Shown here: piece after piece, positions 1 through 7,253 of the stretch
How the letters are laid out: the number at the start of each line of letters is the position of its first letter
Position numbering within the stretch: the stretch's first letter is position 1
Source of the DNA: Cyclostephanos tholiformis
Lineage: Eukaryota > Bacillariophyta > Thalassiosirophyceae > Thalassiosirales > Thalassiosiraceae
Assembly (NCBI GenBank): GCA_036939975.1
Contig: JALLPB010001057.1
Coordinates: 1-11,486 of the forward strand
Direction: 5' to 3'
DNA: 11,486 bases
Translations under genes and position numbers: made by a program
Notes under the pieces: generated by a model
The model's database searches: none
What the model was told of the DNA's origin: nothing
What the model saw: the letters and a program-made list of their open reading frames with translations, nothing else

Positions 1-418
1 CCCCGCGCTCGCCGACCTTGGCACTCAATGTCATGTACTCCAATGCCCCGCCGCCATAGTGCATAGTCTCGCCCACCTTGAGCAGTTTCGTCGCGGCGAC
101 GTCAAAGACTTTTGTGAACACCTGATTCTGGTCGCGGAAAAGGCCGGTACCAACGATCAGACCCGGCATGAAGGAATTCGCGATAATATTCCTCGTCCTC
201 TTGTCCGCGCTCAGTCGACGTTGCAGCTCCCCCACGAATATAATATTGCACAGCTTGGAGTCCTTATATGCCTTATCGGCGTTATACCAGCCGCCATTGA
301 CCATATCGAACCTTCCGGATCCGTCGGCGATGGCCCTTTTGAACCCTGATAGGTCCTCGAGGGTCGCGGTCGCCCCCTGTGACCCCCCCGGGCTGTCGGG
401 ATCGTGCACGTCATCTCC
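1..418 (-). CDS. Protochlorophyllide oxidoreductase (LPOR)-like SDR, C-terminal fragment
   Basis: LPOR reduces protochlorophyllide to chlorophyllide with NADPH and light, in the plastid. About 136 codons are open from near position 409 to the left edge. In order they show VHDPDSPGG, GATATLEDLSGF, the SDR catalytic YxxxK inside AYKDSKLCN (Tyr at 266-268, Lys at 254-256), then PGLIVGTGLFR. The YKDSK-C-N block with its Cys and the TGLFR block are LPOR signatures; an LPOR-related SDR of other function is less likely. The Rossmann nucleotide-binding half (TGxxxGxG, NNAG) is absent. The frame meets TGA at 440-442 with no ATG, so residues upstream of VHDP must come from another exon (possible AG acceptor leaving the exon start at 418 or 414) or the copy is 5'-truncated. 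I saw no LPOR N-terminal motif on this strand between 440 and 1180. The fragment continues beyond base 1. Family call fairly sure; intactness unsure. Confidence 0.75.
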
Positions 419-646
419 CTTGGTATCCCTCCCGGGGTGTCAGGTGGGCGTGGTGCGACCATGACCCGCCGTCGTTATCGTCGTCGTTGTCGACGACAAC
501 GAACGGCCAGCAGACGAGATACGATGCCAGCCATGTTCCGTACTTGTTCCGGATGCATCGTGCGGCCTTTAACATGTACTAGACGACGACAACATTGACT
601 GGGACAGCGCCAAGCACAGAGTATTGTAGGGCTGCAATTGGAGAGG

Positions 647-766
647 ACCTCGAATCGTACCACAAATCGTGCAAAAACCACCTCAAAAATGATGTACGAT
701 TTTCGAGGTTTCTGCACGATTTGCGGTACGATTCGAGGTACGATAAATCGTACCTAAAATCGTACC
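647..766. repeat. Inverted-repeat cluster of an AATCGTACC-like motif
   Basis: The arm at 647-684 pairs with 705-739. The reverse complement of the left arm matches the right arm with two mismatches and a 3-nt gap, around a 20-nt loop. The arms are made of variants of one 9-mer: AATCGTACC at 653-661, 746-754 and 758-766; AAATCGTGC at 664-672; and the opposite orientation at 693-702, 713-722, 725-733 and 737-744. At 737-754 a second perfect hairpin occurs (8-bp arms, 2-nt spacer). This could be a foldback element, a remnant of a small non-autonomous transposon, or a multi-site protein-binding region. No target duplication was identified. Confidence 0.7.
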
Positions 767-1080
767 AAAAAATTCCCCTGACAGACCGGGCCTCAACCTA
801 CGTTTTTGGGAGAGATTGTGTCTACGGCTACCTGCGATTTTGGTACACTAAGAAATTCTCATACTACTAAGTCCGAAGCATGGTGTTTGTTTGACCTCTC
901 CGACTCATGATACACAGAGACAGACCAACAAGTCAGTGTCAGCGCGCCGCGCCCCATATATTGTGCATCCATCACGTCCCAAAAGCGAAATGATATTATG
1001 TGAGATCACGAGAGACGTTGTGTTCCTCTCAAAAACTAAACACACTTGCCAATCAGATCCACCGAAGGGCACATTCATAT

Positions 1081-1122
1081 TCCTCCTCCTCCTCCTCCTC
1101 GTCGTCGTCGTCGTCGTCGTCG
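1081..1122. repeat. TCC(6)-TCG(8) compound microsatellite
   Basis: Six TCC units (1081-1098) run directly into eight TCG units (1099-1122), followed by degenerate TCA/TCG/TCT units. It lies 60-100 bp upstream of the plus-strand ATG at 1181, probably in the 5'UTR or promoter of that gene. Translation in any frame gives only homopolymers, so it is not read as coding. Confidence 0.9.
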
Positions 1123-1180
1123 TCATCGTCTTCGTTTCATCCATTCCATTCCATCCAACATTCGCATTGTCCATATAATA

Positions 1181-1285
1181 ATGTCCGAAATTCCCCATCG
1201 ACCCAAGTGCGTCATCGACAAATCCATACTCAACGAGGATACGATCACCGATATGTCCGATATCGGATTATCCTTCTTCGCGAAG
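1181..1285 (+). pseudogene. 5' end of an unidentified ORF, interrupted by the retrotransposon
   Basis: From the ATG at 1181 there are 35 codons of normal, mixed composition, beginning MSEIPHRPKCVIDKS and ending SFFAK. The LTR then adds TGT (Cys) and TGA (stop). The in-frame stretch upstream reads only through the microsatellite and has no ATG, so 1181 is the likely start; ATATAATA lies directly before it. I do not recognise the family. If the element is removed and 1285 joined to 7254, the frame stays open for 29 more codons to TAG at 7341-7343. With no target-site duplication the true junction is unknown, and an open run of that length could be chance. That it is a genuine gene start is inferred from composition only. 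Confidence 0.4.
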
Positions 1286-1519
1286 TGTTGAGGCGATGAC
1301 GAAGTAATTCATTAATAGCCGATTTGACGTTGGAAATCGAGATATTAATTAATTTATGAGTTATCGCTAGAGGGCCTCTTTAGAACAGTGTTCGAGCTGT
1401 CAGTAAGAGGTAAAGGTGTTAGAGAAGGAGGGAACAAAGCATTCCTCCACGTCACACTTCCCTTGGCGGGAACAGAACTAGGAATTGGTACTTTAGTGCC
1501 AGGAGTCCTTGTCTCAACA
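1286..1519 (-). repeat. 3' LTR
   Basis: This is a 234-bp direct repeat of 7020-7253. It differs at 1393, 1440, 1455 and 1485 (C, C, C, T here; T, T, T, C in the other copy). In element orientation it begins TGTTGAGAC and ends CTCAACA. It supplies the last 54 codons and the stop (1354-1356) of gag-pol. Minus-strand ATAAATTAATTAATAT, the reverse complement of 1342-1357, is a possible TATA element, which would leave only a short R-U5. Confidence 0.95.
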
Positions 1520-4500
1520 CACCCCCGCGGTGAAGAGCAGGCTGGAAGAGAATTGCTTTTCATCGGAGCATCAGTAGGAAGAGCCGAAGGGAGAAATAGA
1601 GGAGATTTGTGTAAACGTGGTGCAGAAGAAGGGTAAGTGGCAGGAGGGTCGGAATAATCTACCGGACAGTTCATAAGGAATGAACGCATAAGACGAAACT
1701 TGATGCCCTGGAGCGGTTTTGTAAGAACGTCTGCCCACATTTGCTCAGTTGGACAGTATTGGAGGTCGAGATCACCAGAATGGTGGTAATGTTTGAGAAA
1801 GAAATATTTAGCCTTGATGTGTTTGGTGCGCTTTGAACTGGAGACATAACCGTTCTTAGCCAATGATAGTGTACTCATGTTATCTTGGTAAACGACATTT
1901 GTCTTGATGGTGTATCCCTGGGCCTCAAGGAAGTATCGTGTCCATAGAATATCACTGACTTTGTCGAAAAGCCCAATAAGTTCGCTTTCACAAGAACTCT
2001 TAGATGGGAGTTTTTGTTTGATGGAAGAACTCGTGGTAGCACCGTGACCGAAGGTAAGAATCGAACCTGTGTGACCTTTGCAATCTTCGTGAAGTTGGTG
2101 GGAAGCGTCAACATACCAAATAATATTGGTTAGGGACTCAGCGGAGAGAGTGAGGCGTAAGTAACGTGTGGAAAGGAGATATTTTAGAACACGCTTGAGT
2201 TTACCCCAATCATCGGTGTCGGGATGTTTGACGCGTGTCGTCAGAAAAGCCACGGTAGTCTGGATATCTCGTCTGACACGGGAGAGAAAAAGGAGTTGTG
2301 CCGTGGTGTGGTGGAACGCCCTGGCTTGGTCTTCAGGAAGAAATGTGGCCTCGGTGGGAGGACGAGTCTGGAAGAGACGATCGCCGGCAGGGGTGGATTG
2401 CACCCCCGTAATCTTCTCAGGGAAGGCATCAATGATTTTCGTGAGATAAGGTACCATGTCGATACGAACATCACCGGATTGAGAGAAGTCGAGGTTCATG
2501 CCAAGGTAGTCATGGGTATAGCCACGGGTAACGTTTAATTTTTTGTCATCAGTATCGTAACGGGATGCGAGCCATGTAAGGAAGTTCGTAACGACAGTCG
2601 GATCTTCGTGACCAAGGAAGAGATCATCGACGTGCCAGCACACTGTGAGCTGTTTACCATCGATGGTTTTATTAGCGACACAAGGATCATAGGGATTGAG
2701 GACAAAGCCGATGGAAATGAGGTCAGCGACAAGTTTGCGATAGAAAAGTAAAGCACTCTTCATCATTCCATACACTGCCTTTTCCAATTGGACGTATAAT
2801 ATAGGTTTACCCTTAGCGTTTGTAGTGATAAATTGACGGTATAGGGAGGGAGCAACCTTGACAAGAAGTTCGGCGAGGATTCCGTCGAGGCGCATAAGAA
2901 CGAAATCTGGGTTGTCAGCCTGGAGAAAAGCGCCAGGAATGTCGCACGTCGCAACATCACGATGTTCATGAGCAAAAATTGTACTTTGGATGAATATGGC
3001 GTCGGAGGTAACAGTGGGAGCGGCAGCGTCCTCTTTGGAAACATGTTTGCGTTGAACACTCCCGTTAGCGCAACCCCGTGCCTTCACTTCTCCGGATCGT
3101 TTTTCCGTGAGGAACATAAGGGATGTCAGGGCATTGCGACGTTCAGTGCGGGTGAGAGTGTTAGGGTCACAGGGACGAAAACAATTCATTGTGTGTAATT
3201 GTGATAACTCCCTCGTGACTGCCGTACTGCCGCGAGAGCCAAAATGTTTGAGGCCCGCTTTAAGACCATAATGTTTTTTTGGAGGGTGGCCCTGCTGGGC
3301 TAGTGCGATGGCAGTGGCCGTATGGACCATGACATAATGGCAAACGTGGGCCATGTTGTCGTCATCCTGTATGGCCAAGTCGACATCGGGGCCCCCGGCA
3401 GTGTGATAAGGGAGTGTCGATGGGAGATGTTTAACGTCGGCGACAGTTGTGAAGAGGTGGTAGTCATCAACCAAATGTTTAGGGAGTCGGTGAGGACGAC
3501 CGGAACGCGTTGTGGGTGGAGGTATGAGGGAAACCCGTGTGCCACGAGGCGGAGGTGGTGGACTGTCATGAGTAGTGGTGGAAGGAGAAGCCGTGGGAGG
3601 GATAATGTCGACCGGGTCCGATTTGATCAACGGGGAGGTGGCCGTGGGGGGGGGAAGGTAAATGATATCGTCGTCGAGAACCTGAGGTGGGGTGTGAAGG
3701 TGGTCAGAATCGTCTAAGTCTGCATTCCAAGCCGCCTCATCAGCAATATTCTCCCAGTCGATGTCGTAATGGGTGTCAATAGGTGTAGTAGGTGGAGGTG
3801 AGGAAGAGGGGGCATGACGAGAGAGAGTGACCCCAGGCATTTCGGCAGAGATGTGTGGGTAGATAGCCATAGGGGTAGAGTCGAGATCTGTAGGAGGTGT
3901 GTCAACGTCGTGCCATGGGAAAGGCGTGTTCGTACGGTCGGCGAACACAAGGGATGGTGAAACTCCATGTGAGCCAGCGATGTCAGCGACGCGTTTGATG
4001 ACGGAGTCCGGAGCCGGAAGTTCGGTGAAGCGACGGCGTTTGATGACTTGGCCTGTGACGAGGTTGAGAAAACTGTATGTGCCCTGGATATTGCCAGTAG
4101 GTCCAAGGCAAATCGCAGGAATGCCCCGCGACTTCATGCTGTTTGTAGGTGTGTTTTCTTCATGAGCCTCGCAGTATGCGCCGAACGGTGCGCGACAGTG
4201 ACGTTTGGCATCGAGCCGGTGGCGAAGGATTATTTCCCGGGGGCTGAGGCGAGACGACACCCCGTTGTCAACTGGAAAATTGTTGAGCCAAAGTACAACA
4301 TGGTGGAGAAGGTGGATTAACATGACCCGGGGGAGACGTGAGTACGGAAGGGTGCAGATGATGGCACGGCAGCGTTCCTTAATGACGCGAATACGGCGTT
4401 CGATGTCTCCAACGTGTTCCGCGGCCGCAGTAGTGTTGAGGGTAGCATGTTGGACATAATTGCGTATTTTTTCAAATTCATTGTCCATGAGGATGGTTTG

Positions 4501-6807
4501 GACAGTGAACCCTGCACGCGCGTAAACGTTGATAATGCGGTGGAGGAGCGCGCCAAGCTTGTCGGCCGTACGGGAAGGGGCGTGTTCGATTGTTGTTAGG
4601 TTTAAGTTTCTAGAAGATGAGACAAGGAAGGGAACGTTGTTGACAAACATGATATCCGCCGTGAGAGTGATAAACCGCTGGTTGTCGATGATACTTTGAG
4701 GGACGTCCACGATATCCGCGTGGACATGATCTGGTGCCCTACGAGTTGTTTTTCCTCTGATATTGGCAAGGTCGGGGCCGAAGATTTTGTGAGCGTTAGT
4801 AATGTCGGCGGAAGTAATCGGGCAGTCTTTTATGAGGTTCGATCGTACCAGACCCTGGAATTCACGTTCGGAAGGGGCACCGATCATACTCATGAGTCGG
4901 CGGGCTTCCGTCGCAGCTGCAATTTGTTTTTTGGTGAAACCCTCATATTGTTGACGAATGGTGCGCACGGGAGATGGAGAGGAGGCTGGGTCAGCGTGGC
5001 TAACAAGAATATAGGCAGCATCGGGAGTCTCACGGAGGTTAATAGCATGGAGACCTCGACCAGTGGGAGTGAATTCGACGAGGCCGTCGTTGGTGTGAAC
5101 CTTGAAAACGCCGCCCCGGTCGGTGCTGTCATATGTTACGCGGAATTTTTGACCGAGTTGATATAACGAAAGGACATTTGCAATTCCCCGTGAGTCGAAG
5201 TAAACAGGAGTGTTGCCGAAGTCAGCCTCGAGTGTAGTGTCGAGAATTCCCTTGTTGCAGTGGACACGAATAGGGTGAGCCGCGGGGCGAATGTTGGTAA
5301 CGTGGTCTGGTTGGGAGAAGAGATGGACTGTAGATTGGCTGTCAAGGAGAAGGAGGTCGGAGTTGATTGGACGACGCGGCGGATGAGTGTCAGCTTGTGC
5401 GAAAATAATGTCGGCAGTGCCAGTCGGAGGGACATCCTCAACGTATTGTGCCAAGATGAGGACACTGTCGTCGTCGGAGGAGTCAGAGGCGTCATCGTGA
5501 GACGCGGAGATAGCATGAACCTGGGCAGGCGGTGTTTTATTGGGGCACACCGATGACACGTGACCCTGAAGGCCGCAAATGCGACAGATGACAGTCCTAA
5601 TCTTGGTATGTGAACCGGAGCGAGAAGTGGAGCCGGAAGAGGAACCGGAGCTCTTGATAGATGCCGACGAGGGGGGCGCAGAAGGGCGAGGAGAAGTTTG
5701 TTTTTGTGCGAAGACGAGAGCCTCATCGTCCTGTTTAGGCACCGTGCCAGAGGGCTGAGATGGAAGTTGAGAACGAGGCGGGCGGGGGGAGCTGTCCTTG
5801 CGTCGATTCATCATTGTAAGACACTGATCGACAGTCTTGGGGTAGAGGTCGTTGCCAAAACCAAATTGGTTGGCGAGTTCGTTCTTGAGGGCACCATAGC
5901 GATCCCGATTAGCACCACTCAACATGAGTGCGGCAAGGAATTCGTCACGAACTTTCTTGTGGGCAGTGGCGAGTTCAGCAGGAGTCGGTTGCAGGGCGTT
6001 AGCGCATGTGCCGGCAGATGCCATGTCTTGGAGCGCGTGGGCAACAAAAGTTGGGGTGATACCGATGGCCCCGGTACCGCCGTAAGTCTCGATAGTGTCG
6101 ACCAAAGCAATAAATTCGCGGTGATAGGTGCTGTTATCCATGCCTTCCCGTTGGTAGAAGGTAAATAATTTTTTCTGGGAGGCGACCGTCGCCATGACAC
6201 TCTGGGTCTTGGAATCATAAGAGCAGCAGAGACCCTGGATAAGTTTGAGGAGACCGATGGGGTCTTTAGCACTCTCGATGCTGGGGAATGCCGTGGAAGT
6301 TTCGAGTTCGTTCTTGAGGGAGGTGGAGCATTGATTATAAATGAAGATGTAGGCCTTGGGCATGCTCTCGGTGTAGGTCTTCAGACGATTAGACTGCTCC
6401 GCGTACGTCTTCTTCCATTTATATTCCTCCCAGGAGGAGACGGGAATGGGGATACCATCTGTGCCCACGCGCTGGGGGGGGCTGTCTTCGACGATGATGC
6501 TGACAGGCTGCATTTTTAGAATAGCTTCGGCGACTTCGGCACTATAGGTGGTGTGGAGAAAATTTGCCATGCCTTTGAGAGCACGCTGGAAGTTGGCGGC
6601 GTCGACTTGGCCAGTGTTATCGAAGACGACATGGTCCGGAAGGTCCTTACTGCGGGTAGGAAATTTGGGTGGAGTCCCTCCGCCACCGGTGGAGGTATGC
6701 CATCGCTGTCGAGATTTGCGCCCACCGCTTCGCCGAGGAGCTGTACCTCCGTCACCCGCCGGAGGGACCTTCACGTCTTGTGGTTCCTCTTTCACACTAT
6801 TTCCCAT
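1354..6807 (-). CDS. Gag-Pol polyprotein of copia retrotransposon
   Basis: The 1817-residue single frame has no internal stop or frameshift. The ATG at 6805-6807 sits in strong context (ACCATGG). Gag occupies about 1-430, ending with a CCHC zinc knuckle (C408, C411, H416, C421) after a Ser/Pro-rich linker. Protease carries DSQST at 489-493. Integrase spans about 610-930, with acidic residues D718, D775 and probably E803 in IERRIRVIKE; the usual N-terminal HHCC finger is not visible. A Pro/Ser/Asp-rich linker follows, with a TRSGR block near 1100. Reverse transcriptase has D1289 in CDIPGAF, VYGMMKSA at 1345-1352 and HVDD at 1392-1395 in place of copia YVDD. RNase H has D1567, E1607, D1642 and D1693 (ADVLTKPL). 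A Ser/Pro-rich tail (1701-1817) continues into the LTR. It encodes the structural and replication proteins for reverse transcription and integration. Confidence 0.97.
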   Translation of the reverse strand: MGNSVKEEPQDVKVPPAGDGGTAPRRSGGRKSRQRWHTSTGGGGTPPKFPTRSKDLPDHVVFDNTGQVDAANFQRALKGMANFLHTTYSAEVAEAILKMQPVSIIVEDSPPQRVGTDGIPIPVSSWEEYKWKKTYAEQSNRLKTYTESMPKAYIFIYNQCSTSLKNELETSTAFPSIESAKDPIGLLKLIQGLCCSYDSKTQSVMATVASQKKLFTFYQREGMDNSTYHREFIALVDTIETYGGTGAIGITPTFVAHALQDMASAGTCANALQPTPAELATAHKKVRDEFLAALMLSGANRDRYGALKNELANQFGFGNDLYPKTVDQCLTMMNRRKDSSPRPPRSQLPSQPSGTVPKQDDEALVFAQKQTSPRPSAPPSSASIKSSGSSSGSTSRSGSHTKIRTVICRICGLQGHVSSVCPNKTPPAQVHAISASHDDASDSSDDDSVLILAQYVEDVPPTGTADIIFAQADTHPPRRPINSDLLLLDSQSTVHLFSQPDHVTNIRPAAHPIRVHCNKGILDTTLEADFGNTPVYFDSRGIANVLSLYQLGQKFRVTYDSTDRGGVFKVHTNDGLVEFTPTGRGLHAINLRETPDAAYILVSHADPASSPSPVRTIRQQYEGFTKKQIAAATEARRLMSMIGAPSEREFQGLVRSNLIKDCPITSADITNAHKIFGPDLANIRGKTTRRAPDHVHADIVDVPQSIIDNQRFITLTADIMFVNNVPFLVSSSRNLNLTTIEHAPSRTADKLGALLHRIINVYARAGFTVQTILMDNEFEKIRNYVQHATLNTTAAAEHVGDIERRIRVIKERCRAIICTLPYSRLPRVMLIHLLHHVVLWLNNFPVDNGVSSRLSPREIILRHRLDAKRHCRAPFGAYCEAHEENTPTNSMKSRGIPAICLGPTGNIQGTYSFLNLVTGQVIKRRRFTELPAPDSVIKRVADIAGSHGVSPSLVFADRTNTPFPWHDVDTPPTDLDSTPMAIYPHISAEMPGVTLSRHAPSSSPPPTTPIDTHYDIDWENIADEAAWNADLDDSDHLHTPPQVLDDDIIYLPPPTATSPLIKSDPVDIIPPTASPSTTTHDSPPPPPRGTRVSLIPPPTTRSGRPHRLPKHLVDDYHLFTTVADVKHLPSTLPYHTAGGPDVDLAIQDDDNMAHVCHYVMVHTATAIALAQQGHPPKKHYGLKAGLKHFGSRGSTAVTRELSQLHTMNCFRPCDPNTLTRTERRNALTSLMFLTEKRSGEVKARGCANGSVQRKHVSKEDAAAPTVTSDAIFIQSTIFAHEHRDVATCDIPGAFLQADNPDFVLMRLDGILAELLVKVAPSLYRQFITTNAKGKPILYVQLEKAVYGMMKSALLFYRKLVADLISIGFVLNPYDPCVANKTIDGKQLTVCWHVDDLFLGHEDPTVVTNFLTWLASRYDTDDKKLNVTRGYTHDYLGMNLDFSQSGDVRIDMVPYLTKIIDAFPEKITGVQSTPAGDRLFQTRPPTEATFLPEDQARAFHHTTAQLLFLSRVRRDIQTTVAFLTTRVKHPDTDDWGKLKRVLKYLLSTRYLRLTLSAESLTNIIWYVDASHQLHEDCKGHTGSILTFGHGATTSSSIKQKLPSKSSCESELIGLFDKVSDILWTRYFLEAQGYTIKTNVVYQDNMSTLSLAKNGYVSSSKRTKHIKAKYFFLKHYHHSGDLDLQYCPTEQMWADVLTKPLQGIKFRLMRSFLMNCPVDYSDPPATYPSSAPRLHKSPLFLPSALPTDAPMKSNSLPACSSPRGCVETRTPGTKVPIPSSVPAKGSVTWRNALFPPSLTPLPLTDSSNTVLKRPSSDNS
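1520..1526 (-). other. Probable polypurine tract
   Basis: On the minus strand GGGGGTG lies immediately before the 3' LTR, within CGCGGGGGTG. This is the expected place for the plus-strand primer. The tract is short and contains one T, so the call rests mainly on position. Confidence 0.5.
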
Positions 6808-6979
6808 GGTGTGCGATGAAGGATATTGCGATAGCCAGTATGGTGACCACGACGGATAGAGGGAACCACGCGTCTTCAGCGCGTACTCCTGTTCCGATAG
6901 TAATGATTACGATGGCAGCGTAGGCGGGGACGGCCACAAGAACCACGCAGACAGGTTCCGTTTTGACCTCGAATTTCAT
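6797..6979 (-). CDS. Upstream ORF: 60-residue protein with two hydrophobic segments
   Basis: This is the only ATG-initiated frame of any length in the 212-nt leader between the 5' LTR and gag-pol. It encodes MKFEVKTEP, a hydrophobic stretch at about residues 9-29, a short polar turn (GVRAEDAW), a second hydrophobic stretch at about 39-56, then HHGK. Its stop lies inside the gag start: ATGGGAAATAG contains both the gag ATG and the uORF TAG, an 11-nt overlap with a shifted frame. Start context is weak (C at -3), so leaky scanning to the strong gag ATG, or stop/reinitiation, could set Gag-Pol level. I know no family for it. It may be a real small membrane protein or a chance frame. Confidence 0.4.
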   Translation of the reverse strand: MKFEVKTEPVCVVLVAVPAYAAIVIITIGTGVRAEDAWFPLSVVVTILAIAISFIAHHGK

Positions 6980-6987
6980 TAGGGGGG

Positions 6988-7020
6988 CGGGCAACGAGCC
7001 CGTGATAAATTAATTAATAT
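6988..7020 (-). other. Primer-binding region: atypical, AT-rich, followed by a hairpin
   Basis: Directly inside the 5' LTR the minus strand reads TATTAATTAATTTATCACGG rather than the usual TGG-starting complement of a tRNA 3' end. A GC hairpin follows at once (5-bp stem CGGGC/GCCCG, 6988-6992 with 6998-7002, 5-nt loop). The stretch 7005-7020 is the exact reverse complement of 7076-7091 within the LTR. Priming by a tRNA 3' end is not supported. An internal tRNA fragment or self-priming are alternatives. Confidence 0.45.
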
Positions 7021-7253
7021 GTTGAGGCGATGACGAAGTAATTCATTAATAGCCGATTTGACGTTGGAAATCGAGATATTAATTAATTTATGAGTTATCG
7101 CTAGAGGGCCTCTTTAGAACAGTGTTTGAGCTGTCAGTAAGAGGTAAAGGTGTTAGAGAAGGAGGGAACAAAGTATTCCTCCACGTCATACTTCCCTTGG
7201 CGGGAACAGAACTAGGAACTGGTACTTTAGTGCCAGGAGTCCTTGTCTCAACA
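7020..7253 (-). repeat. 5' LTR
   Basis: This is the copy upstream of gag-pol and should hold the element's promoter. It points away from the P450 reductase gene, whose ATG is 292 bp beyond its outer edge. A minus-strand ATG at 7044-7046 opens a 10-codon frame that crosses the LTR boundary and stops at 7014-7016. The sequence 7076-7091 is perfectly complementary to 7005-7020 at the LTR/internal junction. Confidence 0.95.

Larger units (their letters stand above)
419..1180. other. Non-coding spacer between the LPOR fragment and a plus-strand ORF
   Basis: No convincing gene is visible. The short open frames here are of low complexity or carry no recognisable motif. The stretch holds a TCG/CGA-rich near-palindrome around 480-500, an inverted-repeat cluster at 647-766, and a TCC/TCG microsatellite at 1081-1122. 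A pyrimidine-rich stretch of ATTCC/ATCC units follows up to about 1160. If the LPOR copy were intact, its upstream exon or promoter should lie here, but neither was recognised. Confidence 0.5.
1286..7253 (-). mobile_element. Full-length Ty1/copia LTR retrotransposon (diatom CoDi-like)
   Basis: The element is 5968 bp with 234-bp LTRs, TG...CA ends that form a perfect 7-bp terminal inverted repeat (TGTTGAG/CTCAACA), and one uninterrupted Gag-Pol frame. Domain order is Gag, protease, integrase, reverse transcriptase, RNase H, the Ty1/copia order rather than Ty3/gypsy. The LTRs differ at 4 of 234 positions, all transitions, so insertion is recent but not brand new. The bases before 1286 (CGAAG) and after 7253 (ATAAC) do not match, so the usual 5-bp target duplication is absent. 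All catalytic motifs appear intact, so autonomy is plausible. The diatom-clade assignment rests on remembered sequence features and needs a tree. Confidence 0.95.

Noticed and set aside
1081..1122. CRISPR-like repeats
   Set aside because: This is a simple trinucleotide microsatellite with no spacers, in a eukaryotic setting.
1000..1299. 99-codon plus-strand frame with a poly-Ser run
   Set aside because: The Ser run is the microsatellite read in another frame. The frame continues into the LTR and has no recognisable motif.
3322..3717. 131-codon plus-strand open frame within pol
   Set aside because: It is an antisense shadow of the Gag-Pol linker with repetitive Gly/Arg/Val composition and no motif.
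4696..6168. Two 156-codon plus-strand frames antisense to gag and protease/integrase
   Set aside because: Both are mirrored by the well-supported minus-strand Gag-Pol and show no independent domain.
6788..6807. N-myristoylation signal at the Gag N terminus (MGNSVK)
   Set aside because: Position 6 is Lys rather than the small residue (Ser, Thr, Ala, Gly, Cys or Asn) the enzyme prefers, so the match is only to MG.
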